From Casuarius casuarius (lineage: Eukaryota > Chordata > Aves > Casuariiformes > Casuariidae): 64,000 bases of DNA. The position numbers and the translations under genes were made by a program. Within the stretch, counting starts at the first letter, position 1. Every line of letters starts with the position of its first letter. Shown here in pieces: positions 11,071 through 22,841 of the stretch. A model generated the notes under the pieces. It made no database searches, was not told the DNA's origin, and saw only the letters and a program-made list of their open reading frames with translations. The stretch is from positions 124,001 through 188,000 of the forward strand of contig PTFA01000195.1 of NCBI GenBank assembly GCA_003342895.1. Reading direction: 5' to 3'.

Positions 11071-14000
11071 TTCAGGAGACAGCAGGCCATGTGTCAGTTG
11101 TCAGGAAAACATATTCCTCTATTTTCGTACCCCTTGAGTCAGCTATATTTCACAGCTCTGATGTCAGTGGAAAAGCTTAATAATCAACTGTAGTGGAAAA
11201 TACAGCTTTCCAATTAATTCGTGGCCCTGAAATGTAACTTTTTTGTGTTTGTTTTGTTATTTTCACTCACCAGGAGTGAAAATTTGACCGCAGATATGAT
11301 GGTTCAACTAGTACTATGTTTAGTATTAGAAGCATTAAACCAAGCCATTGCCTTAGGACCTATCTTTTGTATGCAAGCAATAACAGAACAGTGTCTGCAT
11401 CTCACACCGATGTGCTTTTTCACAGGTCAACAAAAGAAAAATAAACAACTTATCTTATTCATTTGTCTAGTTTAGACTTTGGCGATGAAAATACTGTTAT
11501 TGCCCATATTGCTAGCACCAGTTCAGCAGATGCTGAGATATGACAGAGCTTATTAAAATTTTCTCTTTATACATGCTGAAGGAGAGGATCCTAAGAGAGA
11601 AGCTCAGAGTGGGTTTTGGGCAGCGGGGGGAGGGAATTTTTATATCTCACAGTTTGTCCTGAGCTATTTCTCAATTTAAGTGAGAAGACCTTTCCCGGGA
11701 ACCCTGCTGCAAATGGAAAGTTGGCCTTTGAAGTAAGAAAGAGAGCTAAAGTAGTTTGATTTTCTTCTAGCTGCATTTCTTTCTTGTGCACCATTGCTAA
11801 TGGAAATTGTATTTTAACCCTTAAAACAGCTATTTACCTTATCCTAATGCAGTCGTCTAAATTAGATCATGTGAGACATGTCTTAGACCTGCCTATTTCC
11901 CTTTATTGGTAATAGAGGAAACCTAGATTAGGTAGTTCAGCTGTAGATGTTTATACTGTAGATGCCTAAAGTCAGGGAAAATTAATCCCACCCTCTGGGT
12001 TCCAATTAATGCTAATAATATTTTGCCCCCCAAAACCTCTGGTCCCTTCACAGACCCTGAGTAGACTTCAGGCTAAGGGTGTTTCTACAAACTACAGATC
12101 AGCCAGCGGTAGTCCCAGCAGCCTGCCTCACCTGCCTTCTAAAGGAAAGGAAAAAAGATCTCAAGTGGGCTCCCCTCCCCAAATTCTAGATTTAAAAATA
12201 CCATTTGCAACATTCACATTGTCCTTGATTATCAGCAAAATAGATCTAATTTAGGCCTCAGCCTTTACAAGTGTTTATCTTGCACATACATGGCACTTAA
12301 TCTGTATTTTAAAATCTAGCTCTAGCTTCATATATAACCACTTCCTCTGCAGCAATAAGAAAAGTTATTTTAGCAGATGATTTGGCCCATGAGTTCTGTG
12401 AACAGATATTAAGCTTCTGTTTTTTCCATTCAGAAGACCAATAGTGTCTTAGGCGTGATGGCGCATTTTGCCTCGGAAATGTTTATTCTTTCAGTAGTGC
12501 ATGTGTGTGTGTATGTGTGCGTGTCTATGGGTGTGTGTCCTTGAATTACTTTTTACATTGCACTTCAAGATTTGATGACTCCAAGTGATCCTGCTATTGA
12601 TTCAATATTAGGGAAACAAAGAGTTATTAAGTGATAACCTGTTGGTGTATATTTTTGCTCTGTTCATATAAACCAGTGGAGCAAGATCAATTTACTCTCC
12701 GGTTGAATTGCTTTTCTTGTGGGCACCTAAAGCATACGTTAGAGAGCAGCTTCCAAGAAACAAATTTATTTTCCTGAAATGATGGTCTTTATTGGCAACA
12801 TCTAGTTCTTTTAATTTTACAGTTGGTTTACCAGTTATTATCTCTGTTTTCATGAAGCATGAGAAAAATGCTAGAACAGTTAAATGTGCTTACCATATAG
12901 TTTGTGAATTAGTGGCTCCTTAAAATTGGCAGCAGATGTGGAGTGAAACTGCACTCTCAGTTCTCCTTTCCTTTTCCCTCCTTCCTCCCCATGAACTCTG
13001 GGAAATCATTTGCCTGGCATACATTACCAAGGTGCCACCGGCACCTCGCATACAGGACGGTATCAGATATTCGCTCTTATACCTGACCCTGTTGTTTGGC
13101 TGTGACAAATCTGAGAAATCTGAATGTTGAGGAGGCTGGGGAGGGGGAAGGAAGTAAAAACCTTTCCGACACTTTTCTTGCCCATTATGCATTTGACAGA
13201 ATGTGCCTTTTAAATGACTTGCACATCTCTTCTCAGGTGTGTTATGGGCAGAGTGGCAGCAATTGCCAGCAGTGACTAAGTGAGAAGTGACACTCTCTGT
13301 CTCTCTGAGGGTTTCTTCAAGTCCAGTTTGGAACCTTTCATTACATTGCAAGAATCCATTAAGACAGAAACAAGGTTATTCCATGAAATGTTTTTGTGAC
13401 TAAAGAGGACATCCAGCTCTTTAATCAGTGACAGAACATCTACTCTGACAAGACTGAGTGATACAGTGCGCTTGGCTAGCACCTTTGCAACTGAAGGGGA
13501 ATATAACTTACAAGGACAGACAATATTCTCATTAAATTGCCATTGGTTGATTCATCAATGCTCCAGTGGAAATAATTATTCTGTATATGTTTGATGTAAA
13601 TGTCTATGTCAAATGAAACCTCATTTTGTATTTTGCGGATGTCTGATCCATGATAATTTGGCTAATGCCTTTAGGTCATGAGATAACTGTCTACTCCCTT
13701 CAGTTATGACAGGGGCTGTGGTGAAAGTCTAAGAGGGATGAGGGGGAAAAAATACACACACACAGGCACGTAGAGAGATGTATACCTTTATAGATAAACA
13801 TTCCTAAAAAAAAAAAAAAAATCACTATTACAATGTTAGTAGAATCCACATGGATTAAATTTTCCCACATGCAGGTGTGTCAGATTTTGACTAGAACAAA
13901 CTGGGAATAATTTCATTGACCTTTACAAAGTCACCCTGGAATAACTGGCAAGGAAAATCTCATCCCAAAATTACCTTTTGCATCAAGATGCTGGGAGTTA

Positions 14001-14370
14001 CCATCGAGGGGGAAGAGTTGCTATTATATACTTAGATGTGTCAATACAATGCCATATAAACAAGTATAAGGCTACAGATTGATTTTGGAATGAGCCCTGA
14101 GCAAAGTGGAAGATGGATGCACAGTGAAGTACTGCAGAAATAGCCCAGAAGGGCTGAAGTCTCTCTGAATAGCTCTGATTTCATTTCTTTCCCTGTTTGT
14201 TCCTGGGACAGAGGAGTTATACTTCATGCATATAGTAAATTACCACCCATCTAAAAGTGGCTGATGGATAATGAGGGAGTAACCAAATGTTCATCTATTT
14301 CTTGCTATTCTTCTCCTTCTCCCACTGAGAGTGTAGAAAGCCACTGATTAGCCCTCTTTAGCATAGCACT
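11071..14370. other. Non-coding background
   Basis: No gene was recognised. The interval has a degenerate GT-rich run at 12,500-12,540 and an A16 run at 13806-13821. A minus frame of 143 codons (12920-13351) lies in a slightly GC-richer stretch. Its translation is not recognisable and it is shadowed by an open plus frame. Confidence 0.55.
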
Positions 14371-14374
14371 ACTA

Positions 14375-14408
14375 CTAAGTACTAGTTTAGTGCTAAGTAC
14401 TAGTTTAG
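14375..14408. repeat. 18-bp tandem duplication
   Basis: The 16-base word CTAAGTACTAGTTTAG occurs at 14375-14390 and again at 14393-14408, separated by two bases, giving an 18-bp period with no mismatch in the shared core. It looks like a local replication-slippage duplication. Confidence 0.9.
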
Positions 14409-17400
14409 CGGTGCTGACATGAGAATTTGTACAGTGTTGCTTGTTGCTGGCCTTTTCATAGACATGTCTTCTGAGAAATAGCCTAATATAGTCCATGTAA
14501 AATTGAGATCCTTAGTCATTTAGATAATTGTTAACGATTAATATACCCTTGATAATACCTGGTTGTATCTTACTTTATGAGCAAAACCACTGAAATCAAA
14601 GAGACCAATTACCAGATAAGGAAAAACTCAACTGTTCATTAAAATCTTAGCAGTTTAGCCCTTTTTTGTCAGAAAGTCATTAGGAAGAGAGGGTGAAAAG
14701 GAAGGGATAAAGATGATCAGGAATATTAGTCGACTTTTTCCCAGATTGTGTTACATTTCATATTCTATGGAAATACATGGAAAATTCAGTATTAAAAAAT
14801 AAAGATAGGGAGAGAGGGAAAATAAAGATGATACAGGAATCAGTGACTGCTGATAAGCTGTTTTCTATTCCAACAGAAATGAGATATGTAAATATGTTTC
14901 AAAAGTTGACTGTTTTTTCTTTTCCAGAAGCAGATGTTACAGTTCTATGAATTATTCCTAAAAATTAGGAAAACAAAACAAAAGAGAGAGAGACATAAAA
15001 GAAGAACACAAGTTCATATTCCACTTATCAGTAAAAGCTTTAATGAGGAAAAGAGGAAAACAAAATTGGCAAAGCCTTTCCTGAGACAGTTCTGAGACAG
15101 TTCAGTACTTGCAGTGGGTACTCTCCTTGGTTCATAAACACAGGTAGTATCACTGAATGAAAAAAAACCTGCACCAACTTTCAAAAAAACATCTTGTCTT
15201 TAAATCAGACCATGATCATTCCATGAATGAGAGGGATAAAAATAGAAGCATTTATATCCTCCTTTGACTAAGACATGGGAATGGAAAATGGTCCTAGTTA
15301 AAAACTCTCAGAATCTCTCTTTTTGCCTCTAAAATAAATGGAGAATAAGGTCTGCAATTCAACACTTAGTAAGCACCATAGATGTTAGCCAGGGAAAAGA
15401 TGGGAATGGGTCTTTGGGATGACTTTTCTTTCTTTCTCTTCAGAGTGACTGTGTGCTGTATCGTATTCTTCATTCAAAGGAAATTGTAGACAGGAGTTAC
15501 CCAGCTTAAACTATTTCAAGAGTTATTTTGTTAACTAGAAAACTCTCTCTAGAGAGATCATAGACAAATAAATCATCCTCCAATGACATTTTAGGAAACC
15601 TGAAAATATTTTTTAATAGCATCCACTTTTTTTTCTTTAAAACATGCAATGGGTACAACAGCTGCATCACAGGATTAGGAACTGGCCTTTACTGAACAAT
15701 TCTGACACTGTTAGTAGGGGCTGAGGAAGCACCATACAACTTCTTCATTATTTATAAAACCAATTATCCCTCCATGCTACATGTATGTAATGTATAAAAA
15801 GTAGGAAGATCTTTGCCTCAAAGAATATATAGCCAACAGGTAAGTCTGTGAATATTAATGAATAATGTAGACATGTTTCTGAACATGTGTGTGTTACTGA
15901 TGGATAGATAGGTATAGGGATAGATAAGTGGCACTGTTTACACACACATCCACGTACACATATTATATTAGTCTGTGGCTTATATCTTTTTCTCAACTCC
16001 TAATATCATCTCCGTACCCAAGACAGGGATCTTTGTCAGAGATTTATTCTGCAAATTAAATGAGCTATAGCCTCTTCCCTTATTTTAATGTACACTTTAT
16101 TCTCAGAGCCATTGCTATTTAAATTTGTTCCTTAACACATGCGGTTCACTTTATTTTACTTTTACTGTGTCTGGACTATTCAAAACTGACACATATAAAA
16201 AATAGTGCCGTTTCCCTGAAATAGCAGTGCCTTTGTATGTGCAAAGCTATAAATAAACACTGGCAGTTAAACTTCTGTGCTTTTAAACTTTAGCCTCTTT
16301 ATCTCTGTCACTGTTAGAGGCCCCTATCTGGTCTGCCTTCCTTTTTTGCTTATGACAAAATGCTTATGCAGCAGTAATCAGTCTTGGAACTCTACCCTCC
16401 CTCCCATTTCTTTCTTTCTCTTTTAATTTCCAAGTTGCAGGCACCAGTTTCAATGGCGTCTGCTGCAGCTTGGCCAGCAAATCAAAGTAGCAAAGCATGT
16501 TTCTTCCAAAGCCAGCCATTCCCTCTCTGCAAGCCCTCAGCGGTTTTTAGTCACAGCCTGTTAATGAAGGTGCTGACTTGTTCCACTCATTTTGGATGTG
16601 CCTCAACCAAACTGTGGTAAACACACTGACACAGTTTTTCTGTGATGCTTTGGAAATGTCACAGATCTGAAAAGGGTTTTTGGAGGTGACCGTCTGGACA
16701 AGGTCATGTAACAAATAAAGATACGAGCTGACTTATAGGTAAAGCTGACCTATAGACCCATTGTGAGTAACTAATGCTCAAGAAAAGCATATAGAAAGAA
16801 GGAGAATGATTCTTTTTGTATGTCTTCTTAGCATGCTGCCTTCAGGACTTTCTATGCTAAAGGATGCATATGGATTGAAGAAATAAATCTTGCTTCGGAT
16901 GTTGAAACCAGCCAAACTTTTGAAACATTCTGGTAATACTTTCCCATGACCTGTATGTGAACAATTTCAAAATTTGGAAAACAGAATTCAGATTCAAGAT
17001 CCCAGGCCCAAATCTGTGATTCCAAAATTCTTGTTTCTGCATCCTGTTAGTTATGCTCATTTCAGTCGCCTCATAGACTTAATTGACTGAAACGGCCTTT
17101 CTTCAAAATCTTCAGAAGTTTGCTGCAGCTCATATTCATTTGCAGTTCCCCATACTCCCCATTCGCACTGCATATAAGCTTTATGGATATCAATATCAAT
17201 ATCAATATCAAAAATCGCAGAGGAACATCTTTTTTGCATGTGTGCATACCACTTTCTGCTTTGCCTTTCAACTTTCTGTTTAATAATATTAATAATAGCA
17301 TTCTACTAGTTTCTACTTAGGTTTTCTAACTGACCCTATTGGAATTTCTAACTTGCATGTTATTAACAACTCAAACAAGTTGAGTCATGACTGAATTTTC

Positions 17401-19130
17401 TCATGCATAAGTAATAATATACCAGTTGCTATTGCAAGCACACTGCTTTTCAAATAATTAAAACAGTCTTCAGACAATTCAAGATTACAGATGGAGATAA
17501 GCTGTAGCCTAAGCATATAGATTCTATTTCAAGGAAATAGTTCAGTATGTAAATAAAACATTGTCCATGTATCATATTTATCAATATGATAGACCTGCCA
17601 GTCCTCCTGGTTTTCTTTGGAGAAACATATTTTTCGACTCATTCAGCATTCTTCACATAAGAAATCAATTCTCTCAAACTCTCATACTTTTTTAATAATA
17701 TAATGCTCTCAGAACCACATTCAACCCCACACACCCCTACAAACACACAGACAAGCATGTACACACATACAGAGAGAGATTTATACCAACAACAGAAAGA
17801 TTACAATTCACATTTACTCCCTGTACTGGTCTTTATTAGTAAGCAAGCAATTGTGCTAAACCATAAACCTCAGCCCAAGCTATGCTCACTTGCTTGACTA
17901 TTCTCAGGGTTTCTCCTTTAACACTTTCTCTATCTTCCCAATTCTTCTCTTTTCTTGCACTTCCATTCTTATGTAAGACATAAAAGTTCAGGGGTCAACA
18001 TGACCGAAAGTAATTCTACTGTCCCATTACGCAGGGTAATTATCATCTGACCATAGACTGAGCTAGCAGAGGTGCCTCATTCTGTTATACAGTGATCTCC
18101 CCTTGTTAGAGAGATCTGGACATTGAGTTTGGGGGGGTGCCGTTTGCTTCAGCTCCAGCCCAGGTCCCCAGGGGCCAGCAGGGAGCAATGGGCTCTGGGA
18201 AGTGATGGAATAGTCAGGGAGAGGCGAGATGGCACCAAGGTAAAGGTACAGCTGTGAAGGAAAAAGATAATGATGATGTAGAAAGAATACTGTTGGGAAG
18301 AAAAGTAAAAGGTAGTTTGGTAAAGCAGTTTGGAAGCAGAGTCAGCCAAGGCAAGCAATCAGCTTTTAGAAGTATTTTGTTTGGATTAATGGAAGCAAAA
18401 ATAATAGGAAAAAACAGGGTGAGGAGATGACAAATAAGTATTGTGTGAAATAAGGACAATACAGAGAAATGCAGACAAGCGTAATTTAAAATGTAATTTA
18501 TCAATCTATTTATCTGTGTTTCCATTAAAAATAGAATAAATCAGAAACCAATGTTTCTGATGAAAGACAGTTCAGGAGATATTAACAGTTTCTCCTTCTC
18601 ATCCCCCCAAATTATGAAAAAATGTATCATTTCATAGAACTTTTTAATGTGAATTTCATAAGTAAATCAAAAATATGTATTATTATTTTGGTGAAAATTC
18701 TTTGGGGAAAAAATATAATTTTTCTTTCTATTTGTGTTTGAATAAAAATCTTTAATAGAAATAATTCTGTCTTGTGTTTATTGCCATCTAGGCAGAACTA
18801 AGCAAGCAATATAATTGGCAACAGAAAACTTTCCCCCTCCCCAGAGCACACCAGTGCTTACAATTATTTCACAACTACTGCAGTTCCCCTGCCGTGTGTC
18901 ATCCTTGACTTCAGCTATTCAGAAAAGCTATTAAGCACTACATAATTGTGAGCAAATTGGAGGTAATAAAGAGAAGATCCACCAACATGATTGAGGGGCT
19001 GGGGGGACTGATTTATGAGGAAAAATGAAAATGACAGTAAATATGTATAGCTTGGCCAAATGATAGCTGGGGGTGGAGAGTAAGATAAACATCTATGAGG
19101 TTTGTATTTGAAGAATGTTGTGATCATCAA
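14409..19130. other. Non-coding background
   Basis: No gene was recognised. The content includes GATA/ATAG-rich sequence at 15,895-15,930, a pyrimidine-rich stretch at 16,395-16,430, an ATATCA repeat at 17185-17210, a CA-rich degenerate run at 17,709-17,775 and a purine-rich stretch at 18,170-18,310. The interval 16,440-16,620 is complex, repeat-free and slightly conserved-looking, without firm evidence of function. Confidence 0.55.
17185..17210. repeat. (ATATCA)n microsatellite
   Basis: Four perfect tandem ATATCA hexamers. Open frames that cross it carry the tell-tale Tyr-Gln or Ile-Asp/Ile-Asn dipeptide repeats and are not genes. Confidence 0.95.
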
Positions 19131-19205
19131 GGGCCAGATACATCTGTGGTTTAACTTCACTAAAGTCAACTTCAGCAGTGTTACCTCAGGGATGAATTTG
19201 GCCAT
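19131..19205. repeat. Inverted-repeat relic, best-preserved copy
   Basis: The segment begins GGGCCAGATACATC and ends GATGAATTTGGCC. The terminal 13 bases are inverted repeats with 11 of 13 matching. Inside are TTAACTTCACTAAAGTC on one side and CAGTGTTACC on the other, again roughly mirror-complementary. The arrangement (GGCCAGATTCATC, TGGTGTAAC, AAGTCAA, GTTACACCAGGGATGAATTTGGCC) recurs in decayed form elsewhere in the window. I recall the motif from sauropsid genomes but cannot attach a database family name. Confidence 0.65.
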
Positions 19206-19494
19206 GAGAAAGACAGTGAGGGAGAGAGAAAGAAGGAAGCTAGGGGAAGTCTGAGGGGCTATAACCATGAAATCCACAGTTAAATCCACTGTGAAACCCA
19301 TAGGAAGAATTGAAGCCAAAGGGAAATGTAGGCTGAATATCAGGAAAATCTTACCAATGAAATCTAGAAGGCTGATAAATTAGTTAACAAAAAGCACTTT
19401 GAAGATGAAAAATGTTATTCAGCTCCAGCTAAGTATCATTATTAAGAGCAGAGCTGAGCAAATAATTTGTAGTGAATAATGCATTCAACCCATT

Positions 19495-19612
19495 TAGCAT
19501 TAGATTTTTAAAGGCACCTATGGGAATTAGATGCCCAATAGGTGAGTGAGTCACACAAAGTTAGGTGCTACCAAACCTTGCAGGTGCCTTTGCAGCTCCC
19601 ACTAAAAATATT
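19495..19612. repeat. Possible GGCACCTA-type inverted-repeat relic
   Basis: The segment contains AAAGGCACCTATGGGAATTAGATGCCCAATAGGTG, then GTTAGGTGC, then CAGGTGCCTTT. GGCACCTA and its complement TAGGTGCC alternate on both sides, as in a decayed fold-back element. The similarity to sauropsid repeats rich in TTAGGTGCCTAA is from memory and is weak. Confidence 0.35.
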
Positions 19613-22600
19613 TCCTTAGACAAAAGCATAAACAAAAATGTATAAACATGTATGCATGCGTCCAGGCACACATGCACAAATGCACCAACACACAAGATGA
19701 TAGGAGATTAAGAAATGCTAGCCAGGGTTTCCATACTTCTCAAACATGGTAGCTGGTAAAACAAATTCACAGGATGCCCAGTTCATGGTGCATCTCATTT
19801 TCTTACATTGTTTCAGAGTTTTCAAAGATTAATTCATTGCTTTGCACAACTAAGAGTCGCAGAAATCTAGCCTTGGGTAATTCCTATCAAAACCATGTAA
19901 AATCACAGGATGGAACTTCAGCTGGTATGAAGCCGTATCTTTGTTTCATTCTGCATCAGTTGAAGATCCAGACCACAGGTTTCAAAGCCAGGACAAGACA
20001 TTAACCATAGACCACCACCCAATAGATCCCTCACTAGGGAGAACTTGTACACCTACTGAAACAACAGACATGGCCCAGGTCAGTAACAAGCTACTGAATC
20101 AGAGCACATTATGTGAACTACACCCAACCTCAACTGAAAGGGTTTGGATGACAATGAATTAGACATTCTTAGCAATTTCTTCCAGAACTCTACCCTTCTT
20201 ATATTGTGACTACCTTTCATTTAAAAAGTTTGAAATCAGGAAGAAGAGATAAGTGTAGTGTGATCCCAGGTTTTTTTTCTTTCCTGTTATGTCTGTTTTC
20301 GGCCTGGAAGACTGGGCAGACAAGGCTTTAAGTGAGTCAGTGAGTGAATGAATGAGTAAAGAACAAAGAAAACAAATGGTCATTTGGGGAGCTGAAAGAG
20401 GATTCTTTTTTTTTTTTTCAGGCATTGATAGTTTGATGCAGCTATTAATGAAGTCAGTGACAAAATTTCTATTAATTTTCTTGGAATTAGATGAACACTT
20501 AATGCAAACATACTTCTTTGCTTTGGTATCAGAAATTGTCTTTTGCATATGCTACATATTAATAGTATCAGGAGAGAAGGCAGCATTCATCTTCCTTGTC
20601 TCAGCTTTCTCCAAATTATGCATCTAGTTTCAGGTAGCTGGCAAGGATCCCTCCGTACCCAACTGAGATAAGCTTCTGCTAACAACAACTAATGCCATCC
20701 AAAGGTGGAGAAGATTATTTCTCTTGTGATTATGTCTTTCTTTCCTTTTTAACTACAGAAGAAACCTATACTGGTTTTGCTTAACCTGATTACTTAATTT
20801 TTAGATGGTTACAGTTAAGGAGAAGATTCCCATTACCAGAGTGGAGCCCCAGTACAACTAGGCTGTGCTTTGGCTTTCTGGGCTAGGGTTATCTGTGTAA
20901 TTGTATGATCCATCCAGTTGCTCACTTTCAAGCCTGAGGCTAACACAGCTCAACGCACGAAACACAACAGACTACTCATAAATAAACCTGTAAACAGAAT
21001 CCTTCATTAAAGTAACTCAGCTAATCTTTTTAGAGCAACATATGTATTTTAGAAAGTCATCTACTACACAAAATAGATGGCACTGTGATGAGCTGCCCGC
21101 TCTGGTGAGCCAGCAAGCTGAGTCAATTGCACTGACGTTGCAAACATTTCATCCAACTGTGACAAGCTGTGTATACCCATAGGGCCTTTAGGACCTTATT
21201 TTGCTGGCATTTGCCCAGAGCAGCAAAAAATCAGGATCAGTAACTTAGACGTGACACCATTACCTGTGGCAAAGCCCTGAAAAGCTAGCTGGCTGCTACC
21301 AGGTTAAGCAATGGTGAGAACTACTACAGAGAAAAGGAATAGCACTCCATTTCTATGATCCCCTCATCCCTTTAGCAGCTGTAGGAGCAGTGAGCTGACT
21401 TACTTCTCCAGAGCTCGCCCCTGTTCCCCATCCCAAATCTACTGTTACCATAATTCTTTTGGAGCAATCTGTCCCCGGACAGGTCTAGGTTTTCATCCTT
21501 GGAGAGCAAAAAATCAATTTTGCTTAAACTGAAGAGATATTTTGATTAATTTCTGAAATACTGGCAGATGAAAGGGGGCTAACAATGATAAAAATGATTT
21601 TCAGAAATTTTAAGAAGAGTTGCATCTTCACATTTTGTAACTTCTCTCGGGCAGGGGCTATCTCTTAATGTAAGGCTCTATAGATAATAGATTTCACAAC
21701 TCAATTGCAATGTCAGTGTGCCATCATAATGCAAATAATAATGAGAATGTATTTGTGTGCCATGTCTGCAAGAAAAAGACAGGTCAAAGAAGTCACGTTA
21801 ATTAATCGCAGAATGATTTGCCTAGTTGTAGGCAAACATAAAGAGAGACATTAGCAAACAAAATACTAAACAAGTACTGCTATTCAGACATATCAGGTGT
21901 CTCCTCAGGCATGTACACAAGTGAAGATCTGTTAAGTGTTACACAAGATATAGCAGACAAACACTTTAAGGAAATAGAAAAGCAGACAGATCAAGTACTG
22001 TTGAGAAACGAGGTTCAGTAGTAGTGTGTGTGCGCGTGTGTGTATACAAATTTGTGCTTATGTATGTCAGAGAGAAAAAAAGATTTGTCAGGAATTATTC
22101 ATGTTTTGTTTTGGCACAGTAAGGAATTCTTACTTATTTGGTTATTTAGGGAAAATTATTTCTAAGGAGGGACTTACAGAGTGTGGAACATGAATTAATA
22201 TAAAAGAGATCGGAAATAATCTGAACAAATATTAAGCATTTCACATTTACAATCACCATTACAACCAATATAAGTAAATGAAGCATAAAACCATATTTAT
22301 TCAAATATTATATTCAAATGATAGTGTCTACATGTTATGGATACAGTAGAACTTATAATAAATTAACCAAAATACCCAGGAAAAAAGATCTATTTTTCAT
22401 ATACTGAGAGTGAGCCATGCTTGGTAAAAAGAAAGTAGGTCCTTTTAACTACCATGGGGAAACACTTTGTAACAAATGTGTGGAATAACTGATATTGAGT
22501 AGTATGGACATAAGAAAGAAAACAAGAAATTGGCTATGCCCGCCAAAAACATCTGAACAGTTTAAATGGTGTATAAATGTAACTGACCCTCATTGCACAG

Positions 22601-22726
22601 TTCACTGTGGTAGTGACAGTCCATAGCTCAGAAGAAATGAATGGAAACCAATTTCTTCATTTGTTCAAAGCTGTTCATTTTCTTCTTTTAACAGATGGAG
22701 AAATCCAGCTGAGCAAGATTGTGTGC
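19613..22726. other. Non-coding background
   Basis: No gene was recognised. A poly-T run lies at 20407-20420 and a (GT)n stretch with a GCGC interruption at 22024-22044. A GTGAGTGAATGAATGAGT run near 20,340 is a short tetranucleotide-like repeat. Open frames are short and mutually overlapping. Confidence 0.55.
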
Positions 22727-22841
22727 ATGCATTAATAATAATGCATTATTAATAATATTATTATATTAACTATTACTAATAACAATGTTTTATTAATAAT
22801 GCATTACTACTAAGTAGGTAGAGGCCTACCCTACCTACTTT
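22727..22841. repeat. AT palindromes plus perfect 10-bp hairpin
   Basis: The first part is an ATTAATAATGCATTATTAAT-type near-palindrome centred on ATGCAT (about 22741-22746), with a second related ATTAATAATGCATTA copy ending near 22806. Immediately after it is a perfect hairpin. AAGTAGGTAG (22812-22821) pairs with CTACCTACTT (22831-22840) around the 9-base loop AGGCCTACC. It could extrude as a cruciform or fold in RNA. No known element boundary was recognised. Confidence 0.75.

Noticed and set aside
12920..13351. 143-codon minus frame
   Set aside because: Composition-driven; shadowed by a plus frame, with no recognisable family.
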